In this document: in pieces, positions 46,163 to 54,535 of the stretch
How the letters are laid out: each line of letters begins with the position of its first letter
Numbering within the stretch: the stretch's first letter is position 1
From: Bacillus sp. FJAT-25509
Lineage (GTDB): Bacteria; Bacillota; Bacilli; Bacillales; Bacillaceae_G
DNA length: 64,000 nucleotides
Assembly (NCBI RefSeq): GCF_001420605.1
Contig: NZ_LJIZ01000013.1
Coordinates: forward strand, 219,956 to 283,955
Direction of reading: 5' to 3'
Program-made: the position numbers and the translations under genes
Notes under the pieces: generated by a model
The model's input: only the letters and a program-made list of their open reading frames with translations
What the model was told of the DNA's origin: nothing
Databases searched by the model: none

Positions 46163-46757
46163 TCACTATGATTCTTTTACTTACAATCTTTATCAATTTT
46201 TAGGAGAGCTTGGCGAAGAAATGAAAATCGCTAGATATGACAAAATTTCAATTGATGAAATAAAAGAAATAAATCCAAAGGCAATTATTCTTTCTCCGGG
46301 ACCAGGTAAGCCCGAAGAGAAGCAGGAAACGATTGAACTAATTGAAACTTTTCATAAGACTGTCCCAATACTAGGCATTTGCTTAGGGCATCAAGCAATC
46401 GGTTATGCATTCGGCGCAAAAATTAGTAAAGCTAGACAAATCAAACATGGAAAAACATCCAAAATTAGGCATGATGGTAGCAATTTATTTGCCTACATGT
46501 CCCAACCGTTAGAAGTTATGCGATACCATTCGCTGGTAATTGAAAAGGAAACGATACCGCCATTATTTGAAATTTTAGCATTTGCTATGGACGATCAAGA
46601 AATTATGGCTATTAAACACCGAAAATATCCAATTTACGGTATGCAATTTCATCCGGAATCTATTGGAACAGAATTGGGAAAACAGCTTTTATTAAACTTT
46701 TTAAATGAAATAAAGGAGGAATTAAAAGATGAAAGAGTACCTTCAACGCTTAGCTAA
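46146..46757 (+). CDS. trpG: Anthranilate synthase glutamine amidotransferase
   Basis: 203-residue class I amidotransferase that supplies ammonia to TrpE. The catalytic triad is Cys in GICLGHQ (about C79), with His and Glu in FHPESIG. The oxyanion loop SPGPGKP is present. Unlike B. subtilis, where one amidotransferase gene in the folate operon serves both pathways, here a copy sits inside the trp operon. It overlaps trpE and trpD. Confidence 0.94.
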   Translation: MILIIDHYDSFTYNLYQFLGELGEEMKIARYDKISIDEIKEINPKAIILSPGPGKPEEKQETIELIETFHKTVPILGICLGHQAIGYAFGAKISKARQIKHGKTSKIRHDGSNLFAYMSQPLEVMRYHSLVIEKETIPPLFEILAFAMDDQEIMAIKHRKYPIYGMQFHPESIGTELGKQLLLNFLNEIKEELKDERVPSTLS

Positions 46758-47757
46758 TCGTGAGTCGTTTACAGCAGAAGAAATGCAAGTAGCTGTCGGT
46801 CGGATTCTACAGGATGATCAAATATCAGATAGTGAAATCGCAGCATTTTTAGTTGCTTTAAAAACAAAAGGTGAAACAGTAAACGAAATCGCAGGACTAG
46901 TAAACGCAATTCGAAATCATACGGTAGGATTTACTAGGAAGTTTCATAATGTCATTGATAATTGCGGGACGGGTGGAGATAACTCATCGAGCTTTAATGT
47001 GAGTACAACTTCGGCATTTGTTATTGCGGGAAGTGGAATTCCAATTGCGAAACATGGAAATCGTAGCATGTCCAGCAAAACAGGTAGCGCTGATGTATTA
47101 GAGCAGTTAGGTGTGGAGCTATCGATTCCAACACAAGCTTCCGAGGAGCTTATAGACGAAATAGGAATTACCTTTTTATTTGCACCATATGTTCATCCAA
47201 GATTGAAAAAAGTTATGAAGGTTAGACGTGAATTGCAAATTCCGACCATTTTTAACTTAATTGGACCTTTAACAAATCCAGTTGAATTAGAGACCCAACT
47301 ATTAGGAATTTACAGAAGAGATTATTTAGAAGTATTTGCTGAAGTGCTAAATAAATTAGGACGTAAACGAGCGATTGTATTAAACGGTGCAGGTCATTTA
47401 GATGAAGCATCGTTAGCTGGTGAAAATCATATCGTCCTACTAGAAAATAATGAGCTGAAAAAGATGACCCTTCATCCGGAAGAAGTTGGATTAACTTATT
47501 ACCCAAATACAGAAATCAAAGGTGGAGATGCAAAAAGGAATGCAGATATTCTTCTTCGAGTATTAAAAGGAGAAAAAGGAGCTTTTAGAGATACGGTTTT
47601 ATTAAATGCTGGTTTAGCAATCTATACTTCAGGTATTGTCAATCAAATAACAGATGGTATTAAGAAGGCTGAAGAGAGCATTGATTCTGGCGCAGCTTAT
47701 GAGAAATTACAAAAACTAGTCGAAAAAACTAGCAAACTGAAAAGAGAGGTTATATAA
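46729..47757 (+). CDS. trpD: Anthranilate phosphoribosyltransferase
   Basis: 342 residues; joins anthranilate to PRPP. The PRPP loop is NCGTGGDNSSSFNVST (about residues 77-92), and the anthranilate-site motif KHGNRSMSSKTGSADVLE follows. SD aaaggagg precedes ATG 46729, inside the 3' end of trpG, a 29-bp overlap. Confidence 0.97.
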   Translation: MKEYLQRLANRESFTAEEMQVAVGRILQDDQISDSEIAAFLVALKTKGETVNEIAGLVNAIRNHTVGFTRKFHNVIDNCGTGGDNSSSFNVSTTSAFVIAGSGIPIAKHGNRSMSSKTGSADVLEQLGVELSIPTQASEELIDEIGITFLFAPYVHPRLKKVMKVRRELQIPTIFNLIGPLTNPVELETQLLGIYRRDYLEVFAEVLNKLGRKRAIVLNGAGHLDEASLAGENHIVLLENNELKKMTLHPEEVGLTYYPNTEIKGGDAKRNADILLRVLKGEKGAFRDTVLLNAGLAIYTSGIVNQITDGIKKAEESIDSGAAYEKLQKLVEKTSKLKREVI

Positions 47758-48546
47758 ATGGAAACCATTTTAGATCGTATTATTTCTCAAAAACAAATCG
47801 AAATCAAAAGTTTAAGAGCGATTAGTCGGAAAATAGCGGATCAAAAAAAGAATTTATCATTAATTGAAAAGTTAAAAGCTGCAGACCATTTATCGATCAT
47901 TGCGGAGTTTAAACGAGCGTCACCATCAAAAGGGGATATTAATACAAATCTTAATCCCGCAGAACAAGCAAAGAAATACGAAGAAAATGGAGCAGCCGCA
48001 ATATCTGTTTTAACAGATACAACTTTCTTCAAAGGTTCCTTTAAAGATCTGAAAATCGTACGTGATTCCGTTAATATTCCGATATTATGCAAGGATTTTA
48101 TTATTGATCCAGTTCAAATAGATATCGCAAAAGAGCATGGAGCAAACATTATTTTACTCATTGCTGCTGCATTACCTTATACAAAACTAAATCATTTATA
48201 TCAATATGCTAAACAGCAAAATCTTGAAGTATTGATGGAAGTACATGACGAGGAAGATTTAGAAAAAGCACTAAAAATTGGCCCCCGACTATATGGCATC
48301 AATAACCGAAACTTAAAAACCTTTGAAGTGAACCTAGGAGTAACAGAAAGTCTAGCACCACTTATTCAAGCAACTGGGGGTTTCATTATTAGTGAAAGTG
48401 GCATTTTCAATGAGTATGATGCAAAACGAGTAAGAAATGCTGGAGCAAATGGAATTTTGGTTGGAGAGGCATTAATGAGGAGTAATGAATTATCATCCAA
48501 CATGAGAGAGCTTATGGTTCCTATTCTAAAGGAGGCTAAGCAGTGA
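47758..48546 (+). CDS. trpC: Indole-3-glycerol-phosphate synthase
   Basis: 262-residue TIM barrel that closes the indole ring. Catalytic features are EFKRASPSKGDI (Glu and Lys), LCKDFIIDPVQI, INNRNLKTFEV and ISESGIF, followed by the phosphate loop NGILVGEAL. It abuts trpD with no gap and overlaps trpF by 4 bp (GTGA). Confidence 0.97.
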   Translation: METILDRIISQKQIEIKSLRAISRKIADQKKNLSLIEKLKAADHLSIIAEFKRASPSKGDINTNLNPAEQAKKYEENGAAAISVLTDTTFFKGSFKDLKIVRDSVNIPILCKDFIIDPVQIDIAKEHGANIILLIAAALPYTKLNHLYQYAKQQNLEVLMEVHDEEDLEKALKIGPRLYGINNRNLKTFEVNLGVTESLAPLIQATGGFIISESGIFNEYDAKRVRNAGANGILVGEALMRSNELSSNMRELMVPILKEAKQ

Positions 48547-49148
48547 AAGTAAAAATTTGTGGCATTACCGATTTAAAAACAGCTCAAAGTGCAATAAATG
48601 CAGGAGCTGATGCAGTTGGATTTGTATTTGCAGAAAGTAAACGTCGTATTGAAATTTCTGAAGCAAAAAAGATTATCGAATCACTGCCAGATTCGATATT
48701 GAAGATTGGCGTTTTTGTAAATGAAACAAAGGAAACATTAGAATCCATCTACCAGGAAGTTGGTTTAACACATATTCAGTTACATGGAGATGAAACACCA
48801 GAATTTTGTCGCTCATTATCCTTTCCAGTAATCAAAGCATTACGAGTTCAATCGGAAAAGGACGTTGAAAAAATCGCAGAATATGATTGTGATTATATTT
48901 TAGTAGATAGCCCGAGTGGCAAATATCGTGGTGGTAATGGAACAACATTTAACTGGGAGCTTATGGGTTCAAAAAAAATAGATAACTTGATTTTAGCCGG
49001 TGGGCTGACGATTGAGAATGTAATACCTGCTAGTAGCGTCGTAAAACCAAAAATGGTTGATGTAAGTAGTGGAGTTGAAACGAACGGTAAAAAAGATCAA
49101 GAAAAAATAAAAAGTTTTATAAAAAAAGTAAAATTAGGAGGAATTTAA
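48543..49148 (+). CDS. trpF: Phosphoribosylanthranilate isomerase
   Basis: 201-residue TIM barrel. The start motif KVKICGITDLKTA carries the catalytic Cys, the general acid Asp lies in ILVDSPSGKYRGGNGTTFNW, and LAGGLTIENV and VDVSSGVETNGKKD bind phosphate. GTG start overlaps the trpC stop. Confidence 0.96.
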   Translation: MKVKICGITDLKTAQSAINAGADAVGFVFAESKRRIEISEAKKIIESLPDSILKIGVFVNETKETLESIYQEVGLTHIQLHGDETPEFCRSLSFPVIKALRVQSEKDVEKIAEYDCDYILVDSPSGKYRGGNGTTFNWELMGSKKIDNLILAGGLTIENVIPASSVVKPKMVDVSSGVETNGKKDQEKIKSFIKKVKLGGI

Positions 49149-50348
49149 ATGTCTACGTACACACTTCCAGATGTGAAAGGTCATTTCGGTATGTATGGAG
49201 GGAAATATATACCTGAAACGCTAGTTCAAGCCATAACTGAATTAGAAGAAGCTTATTCAAAAATTAAAGATGATCCAGCATTTAACGAGGAAATTGAAAG
49301 ATTGTCAAAGGATTATGTAGGCCGCCAAACACCACTTTATTTCGCCGAAAATTTAACTAAGCATGCAAACGGAGCTAATATTTATTTAAAACGTGAGGAC
49401 TTAAATCATACAGGTGCTCACAAAATTAATAACGCGATTGGTCAGGCATTGCTTGCGATTCGAATGGGTAAACGAAAAATCGTTGCTGAAACAGGGGCGG
49501 GACAACATGGTGTAGCAACTGCAACAGTTTGTGCCCTTTTAAATTTAGAATGTGTTATTTTCATGGGTGCTGAGGATGTTCGAAGACAAGAACTGAACGT
49601 TTTCCGAATGGAATTACTAGGCGCAAAAGTGATTAGTGTCGAATCAGGAAGTGCGACATTAAAGGATGCAGTAAATGAAGCCCTTCGTTACTGGGTTGCA
49701 AATGTAGATGACACTCACTATTTATTAGGTTCAGTAATGGGGCCACATCCTTTCCCTATGATGGTACGAGATTTCCAAAGTGTAATCGGAAAAGAAACAA
49801 GACAACAATTTTTAGCGAAGAACGGTAAACTTCCTGATGCAGTAGTAGCTTGTATTGGCGGAGGAAGTAATGCAATTGGTATGTTCCATCCATTTATAAC
49901 GGATGAAAGTGTAAAGTTATTTGGAGTAGAAGCGGCTGGTCATGGAATCAATACAGATAAGCAAGCAGCATCTTTAACTAAAGGTGTACCAGGTGTATTA
50001 CACGGTGCATTAATGTATTTACTTCAAGATGAAGATGGTCAAATACAAGAAGCCCATTCAATTTCTGCAGGGCTTGACTACCCAGGGGTAGGTCCTGAGC
50101 ATTGTTATTTGAAAGATGTTGAACGAGTAAAATATGAATCAATCACAGATGAAGAAGCACTTGAAGCATTCCAATTATTAGCAAGATTAGAAGGAATAAT
50201 TCCAGCATTAGAAAGCGCACATGCAGTAGCATATGCAATCAAGCTAGCAGCAACGATGAAGAAAGATGAAAATTTAGTCATTTGTTTATCTGGCAGAGGC
50301 GATAAAGATGTTCATACCGTTCGTGAGCGATTAAAGGAGGAAAAATAA
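49149..50348 (+). CDS. trpB: Tryptophan synthase beta chain
   Basis: 399 residues; PLP enzyme that condenses indole with serine. The PLP lysine lies in [18 protein letters not shown] (about K90), and the PLP phosphate loop is [12 protein letters not shown]. The full-length N-terminus includes [14 protein letters not shown] aggagg precedes ATG 49149. It forms the alpha2beta2 complex with TrpA, whose start overlaps its stop. Confidence 0.98.
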   Translation: MSTYTLPDVKGHFGMYGGKYIPETLVQAITELEEAYSKIKDDPAFNEEIERLSKDYVGRQTPLYFAENLTKHANGANIYLKREDLNHTGAHKINNAIGQALLAIRMGKRKIVAETGAGQHGVATATVCALLNLECVIFMGAEDVRRQELNVFRMELLGAKVISVESGSATLKDAVNEALRYWVANVDDTHYLLGSVMGPHPFPMMVRDFQSVIGKETRQQFLAKNGKLPDAVVACIGGGSNAIGMFHPFITDESVKLFGVEAAGHGINTDKQAASLTKGVPGVLHGALMYLLQDEDGQIQEAHSISAGLDYPGVGPEHCYLKDVERVKYESITDEEALEAFQLLARLEGIIPALESAHAVAYAIKLAATMKKDENLVICLSGRGDKDVHTVRERLKEEK

Positions 50349-51139
50349 TGATGAATCGAATTGAATCCCAATTTTCTGAACGACTTAAAAAAGGGGAAAA
50401 ACTATTTATTCCTTATGTAATGGCAGGAGATGGTGGTCTTGAAGTATTAGGAGGAAGGCTAGCTTTACTAGAAAAATTTGGTGCATCAGCGATTGAAGTT
50501 GGTATTCCGTTTTCAGATCCAGTAGCAGACGGACCAGTAATTCAACAAGCGGGAATTCGAGCATTACAAGCTGGTACAACTTTAAGAGCTGTACTTGAAA
50601 AGATAAAAGAAGTTCGTAAAATAATTTCTGTCCCTTTAATCGTTATGACATATATGAATCCTATTTTAGCTTATGGAATTGACAAGTTCGTATCTGACCT
50701 TCAACAAGCAGGAGTAGACGGCTGTATTATTCCTGACCTACCAATCGAAGAAGAAGAAATTATCATTCATAAACTTGAAGAATTTGGTGTAGAACTAATT
50801 CGATTAGTCACAATGGCTACACCAAAAGAACGAATCATTAAAATTGCTAAAAAAGGAAGAGGTTTCTTATACACAGTAACAGTAAAAGGGATTACTGGTG
50901 TTCGAAATGAGTTAGACGCCAGCCTATCATCCTTTTTAAAAACTGTTAAAGAAATTAGTAATAAACCTGTAATAGCTGGATTCGGTGTATCTACCCCAGA
51001 ACAAGTAAATGAATTAAGCCATGATTGTGATGGAGTCATTGTTGGAAGTAAAATTGTTGATTTATTTAATCAAAATAAGATAAATGAAATTAAACTTTTA
51101 ATGGAATCAAGTTTAGTAAGCGAGGAAGTAAGTAAATAA
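50348..51139 (+). CDS. trpA: Tryptophan synthase alpha chain
   Basis: 263-residue TIM barrel that releases indole from indole-3-glycerol phosphate. The catalytic Glu is in AIEVGIPFSDPVADGPVIQ and the catalytic Asp in GCIIPDLPIEE. The phosphate-binding VIAGFGVSTPEQV and GVIVGSKIV are present. ATG 50348 overlaps the trpB stop; a second ATG follows immediately. It ends the trpEGDCFBA operon. Confidence 0.97.
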   Translation: MMNRIESQFSERLKKGEKLFIPYVMAGDGGLEVLGGRLALLEKFGASAIEVGIPFSDPVADGPVIQQAGIRALQAGTTLRAVLEKIKEVRKIISVPLIVMTYMNPILAYGIDKFVSDLQQAGVDGCIIPDLPIEEEEIIIHKLEEFGVELIRLVTMATPKERIIKIAKKGRGFLYTVTVKGITGVRNELDASLSSFLKTVKEISNKPVIAGFGVSTPEQVNELSHDCDGVIVGSKIVDLFNQNKINEIKLLMESSLVSEEVSK

Positions 51140-51145
51140 AAAGTG

Positions 51146-51177
51146 AATCAGGCTAGATCAGTGGCCTGATTTTTTTA
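51146..51177 (+). terminator. Intrinsic terminator of the trp operon
   Basis: AATCAGGC/GCCTGATT with a 10-nt loop and a run of T. Confidence 0.92.
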
Positions 51178-51360
51178 TGTATTTAGGAGTATTCTTTCGA
51201 GCCTAGCTATGCTTAGCTCTAATAAATAGCTGAAACTAGGTAATAATTGGACTGTGTTAACCTTTTTAGATCAAAAAGATTGATTAGGATAGGTATTATC
51301 ATCTGATTCTAGTGAAATTACACGTGAAATACGGTAAGCGGTATGGGATAATAAACGTTT

Positions 51361-51530
51361 ATTTGCGATTTTCATAATTTTAATTGCAGATTTACTATTT
51401 TTATTTGCGATTCCAGAAATTTAATTGCAGATTTGATCATTTTAATTGCGGTTATCGAAATTTACTTGCAGTTCCTCAAATTATTGCAGACTCTAGGAAT
51501 TTAATTGCGAACCAATATACTTTATTTGTA
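51361..51530 (-). repeat. Nine-unit periodic repeat, core GCAAATAAA (inverted)
   Basis: On the plus strand the units read TTTAATTGCGA. The G of TTGC (TTGT in the last unit) falls at 51365, 51386, 51407, 51427, 51448, 51468, 51486, 51507 and 51528 (spacing 21, 21, 20, 21, 20, 18, 21, 21). Variants alternate between ATTTGCG and AATTGCA, and spacers are unrelated. It is the reverse complement of the motif before katA. The frame across it (51384-51680) is repeat-derived and not a gene. Confidence 0.8.
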
Positions 51531-51596
51531 GTTTTTTCACTAGATCAGAGTGTATTTCTTCATATAGTATCTGGACTTCAACTATATAACAACAAG

Positions 51597-51785
51597 ATAT
51601 CCACAAAACTAGACACGCCTCAAAGAAATACAACACCAATTTATCCACTAATAGTTACAATATTCCACATTTTTATTTGAGGTTTTCCACATAATAGCAG
51701 AGTATCCACAGAATTCCCACACTCCCAAAACTATATCTACAAACTATCCACAGAAATTTACATAATCTGAAAATTTTTCCACAAT
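51597..51785 (+). repeat. DnaA-box-like array, word TATCCACA
   Basis: CCACA or a one-base variant begins at 51601, 51645, 51665, 51687, 51706, 51717, 51737, 51748 and 51779, always on the plus strand. Six words match TTATCCACA at 8 of 9 positions (for example GTATCCACA, CTATCCACA, TTTTCCACA); none is perfect. Spacings of 44, 20, 22, 19, 11, 20, 11 and 31 are close to multiples of 10.5 bp. Confidence 0.65.
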
Positions 51786-51887
51786 TGCAGAGATTGATTA
51801 ATTTTCTCTTTAGGACATATGTCCTTCCCAAACAACCTTCAAATATCGTTTAATAATGAAGAAATCAATATGACAGGAGAGAAAAAT

Positions 51888-52313
51888 ATGAAAGGAATTT
51901 TATTAGCAATTGTTGGTGGAGCATTCATTACACTACAAGGTGTTGCTAATTCTCAAATAAGTAGTGATATAGGTACTTGGCAAGCAGCTACAATTACACA
52001 GTTTACAGGTTTTATTGTGGCTTTATGCGTCCTACTATTAATAAAAGATAAAAAATTAGCTGAAGTTAAGAAAGTGAATCCAATTTATTTATTAAGTGGG
52101 GCACTTGGAGCATTTGTTATCTTTTGTAATGTGACATCAATTCATATTATTGGTGTGACATTTTCAATTTCTGTTCTTTTAATCGCACAGCTAAGTTTAA
52201 CATTTATCATTGATAGTAGAGGCTGGTTCGGAGTCAAAAAGCTTACTATTAGTCCGTCACAATTTATTGGAATTGGTATGATGATAATCGGTGTGATTGT
52301 GTTAGGATCTTAA
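51888..52313 (+). CDS. YdcZ (DUF606) family half-transporter A
   Basis: 141 residues with five predicted membrane spans and the family start GILLAIVGGAFITLQGVANSQIS. DUF606 proteins are half-length members of the drug/metabolite transporter superfamily. A second copy lies 770 bp downstream with a Crp regulator between, so the two may form a heterodimer. ATG 51888 has SD aggag 8 nt upstream. A 23-residue longer frame lacks a proper SD. The substrate is unknown. Confidence 0.85.
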   Translation: MKGILLAIVGGAFITLQGVANSQISSDIGTWQAATITQFTGFIVALCVLLLIKDKKLAEVKKVNPIYLLSGALGAFVIFCNVTSIHIIGVTFSISVLLIAQLSLTFIIDSRGWFGVKKLTISPSQFIGIGMMIIGVIVLGS

Positions 52314-52341
52314 AAGTAAATTTACAGGAGGTGAAGTTAAC

Positions 52342-53040
52342 TTGAAAATCTCTAGTGATATTGAACAAATTAATCATTTTTTAGCTGAACATAATATTGA
52401 AGCAGTCTTTAATGAAGATTTAAAAGCTCATTTAACGCTTAAACGATTCATGCAAGGAGAACTTATTTGTTCTCAAGGAGACTCACCAAAAACTTTGTTT
52501 ATTTTAGTAAAAGGGAAAATCAAAGTTTATACTTCTTCAGCGGAAGGTAAAACATTAATTCTATCATTTAAAACGCCTCTTGAAATAATTGGAGATGTTG
52601 AATATGTAAGAGGCTCTAACTATATAAATACGGTTCAAGCTATATCTGCAGTTGAGATGATTGCTGTAGATTATCGCTGGTTAAAAAAATTTGGTAAAGA
52701 CTATGCACCGTTTCTTCAATTCTTATTAGAAATCATAACGGAAAAGTTTCTTATTAAGTCGAATTCAATGAGCTTTAATTTAATGTATCCAGTAGAAGTT
52801 CGACTAGCAAGTTACTTATTATCGGTTTCATACCACGAAGCGGATTTTTTACAAAACGATAATTTAAATCCGATCAATCTTAAAGACGCAGCAAATTTAA
52901 TCGGAACGAGTTATCGACATGTTAATCGAGTTATTCAACAGTTCTGTAAGGATGACCTGGTAGAGCGAAAAAATGGGGGTATCCTTATTAAAAATCGAGC
53001 CGGTTTGAGTATTCTTGCAAGAAATAATATATACGAATGA
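52342..53040 (+). CDS. Crp/Fnr family transcriptional regulator
   Basis: 232 residues. An N-terminal cyclic-nucleotide-binding-like beta-roll (about 20-125; GELICSQGDSPKTLFILVKGKIKVY) is followed by a C-terminal winged HTH (about 175-215; INLKDAANLIGTSYRHVNRVIQQF). It has no Fnr-type Cys cluster. The architecture is close to YeiL. TTG start with SD aggaggtg. It sits between two YdcZ half-transporter genes with short gaps, so it probably regulates them. Confidence 0.87.
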   Translation: MKISSDIEQINHFLAEHNIEAVFNEDLKAHLTLKRFMQGELICSQGDSPKTLFILVKGKIKVYTSSAEGKTLILSFKTPLEIIGDVEYVRGSNYINTVQAISAVEMIAVDYRWLKKFGKDYAPFLQFLLEIITEKFLIKSNSMSFNLMYPVEVRLASYLLSVSYHEADFLQNDNLNPINLKDAANLIGTSYRHVNRVIQQFCKDDLVERKNGGILIKNRAGLSILARNNIYE

Positions 53041-53082
53041 TAATTTTAGGACTCATACAGAAATTTTTTGGAGGTGTAATTT

Positions 53083-53565
53083 ATGCTTTATGGATTAATA
53101 TTATCTTTAATAGCAGGATCACTAATTGGTTTACAAAACATATTCAATAGTAAAGTTAATGAACGGGCAGGAATATGGGTAACTACTACATTTGTATTAG
53201 GAATGGGCTTTTTAGCTTCTTTAGGAATGGGGCTTTTATTTGAAGGTAAGGAATTATTTGTTTTGCATAATATGAAAAATTGGTATTGGATTAGCGGAAT
53301 AGTCGGTGTAGGTGTTGTTTTCTGCTTAACGAATAGTACTAAAATTCTTGGACCAACTTATGCGATCTCAATTGTTCTCACATCTCAATTATTGTTTGCA
53401 ATGTTATTTGATTCTATGGGATGGCTAGGTCTTGAGAAAGTTCCATTTTCTTCTAAGCATCTAATTGGTGTTTTGCTTATTATAAGTGGTATATTAATTT
53501 TTAAATTAAGCGGGATAAGTTTGAAACGTATTAAGCTAGTTAAAAATCAATCTAGTAAAATATGA
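53083..53565 (+). CDS. YdcZ (DUF606) family half-transporter B
   Basis: 160 residues, five spans, start LILSLIAGSLIGLQNIFNSKVNERAG, similar in layout to the copy upstream (TYAISIVLTSQLLFAMLFDSMGWLGL compared with TFSISVLLIAQLSLTFIIDSRGWFGV). It has a basic tail after the last span. SD ggaggtg precedes the ATG. The pairing with copy A suggests a two-subunit transporter. Confidence 0.85.
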   Translation: MLYGLILSLIAGSLIGLQNIFNSKVNERAGIWVTTTFVLGMGFLASLGMGLLFEGKELFVLHNMKNWYWISGIVGVGVVFCLTNSTKILGPTYAISIVLTSQLLFAMLFDSMGWLGLEKVPFSSKHLIGVLLIISGILIFKLSGISLKRIKLVKNQSSKI

Positions 53566-53593
53566 ATTAAATAAATAGAGATGGGGAAATGTT

Positions 53594-54313
53594 ATGAAAA
53601 CATACAAAACATTATTATTTGATGTAGATGATACATTATTAGATTTTGGTGCAGCAGAAAAAGTAGCATTACAATCTCTATTTAAAGATCAAAATTTACC
53701 ATTAACAGATGAAGTTAAGTCACGATACAAAGAAATTAATCATGGACTTTGGAAGGCTTTTGAAGAAGGTAAAATAATTCGAGATGATATAGTGAATACA
53801 CGTTTTTCAACTTTATTTAAAGAGTTTGGTATTGAAGTTGATGGTTTTATGCTGGAACAGTCTTATCAAAACTATTTAGGTGAGGGAAATCAATTAGTTG
53901 AAGGTGCGTTTGAATTACTGACAAGTCTTCAGAATGAGTTCGACTTATATATTGTTACAAATGGGGTTTCTAAAACACAATATAAACGATTGAATGCAGC
54001 TCATATTTATTCTTTCTTTAAAGATATTTTCGTTTCCGAGGATACTGGTTATCAAAAACCGATGAAAGAATACTTTCATTACGTGTTTGATCGAATTCCA
54101 AATATTGAATTAGATCAGACATTGATTATTGGAGATTCATTTAGCGCGGATATAATTGGTGGGGCAGGGGCAGGAATCGACACTTGCTGGGTCAATTCAA
54201 AAATGCTTTCAAATGACTCAGATTTAATTCCTACTTATGAGATACAAAAACTTGATGAACTTTATAACATCTTAAATATTGAACAAAAGGTTTTGGTTAC
54301 CTCATCTAACTAA
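53594..54313 (+). CDS. YjjG-family HAD nucleotidase
   Basis: 239-residue HAD hydrolase. Motif I is DVDDTLLDF (residues 10-18), motif II is VTNGVSKTQ, the motif III lysine lies in YQKPMKEYF and motif IV is IIGDSFSADIIGG. YjjG/YfnB enzymes dephosphorylate nucleoside monophosphates, often pyrimidine and non-canonical ones. It follows the YdcZ pair after 28 bp and may be co-transcribed. SD gatgggga. Confidence 0.88.
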   Translation: MKTYKTLLFDVDDTLLDFGAAEKVALQSLFKDQNLPLTDEVKSRYKEINHGLWKAFEEGKIIRDDIVNTRFSTLFKEFGIEVDGFMLEQSYQNYLGEGNQLVEGAFELLTSLQNEFDLYIVTNGVSKTQYKRLNAAHIYSFFKDIFVSEDTGYQKPMKEYFHYVFDRIPNIELDQTLIIGDSFSADIIGGAGAGIDTCWVNSKMLSNDSDLIPTYEIQKLDELYNILNIEQKVLVTSSN

Positions 54314-54378
54314 TGACCTCTTAAAAGGCAAGGTTTTCAAACAGTCTGAATATGATTTTTAAACTTTATTACACACTG

Positions 54379-54409
54379 AAGCAAAAAGTTTTATCCTTTT
54401 TGCTTTTTT
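54379..54409 (+). terminator. Intrinsic terminator after the HAD gene
   Basis: AAGCAAAAAG/CTTTTTGCTT with a 7-nt loop and a T-run. Confidence 0.88.
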
Positions 54410-54495
54410 ATTTTGCCGAATATTGATACAAACATTAAAAATAGTTAATAAAAATATAATTGACTAAAATCTGAAATAGCTTTATTATCAAGAAG

Positions 54496-54510
54496 TGATA
54501 ATGATTATCA
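54496..54510. promoter_or_regulatory. Fur box upstream of the FTR1 permease
   Basis: TGATAATGATTATCA is a perfect 7-1-7 Fur box, 26 bp before the start codon. Confidence 0.9.
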
Positions 54511-54535
54511 TTTATATTTAAGGGGAAAATCAAAA

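Noticed and set aside
51384-51680. 98-codon open frame after trpA
   Set aside because: It is produced by the periodic TTGC repeat, and its frame and composition follow the repeat units. There is no SD.
51361-51785. CRISPR array
   Set aside because: The conserved cores are only about 8-11 bp and degenerate, the total period is 20-21 bp, and no cas gene is nearby. CRISPR repeats are longer and nearly identical.
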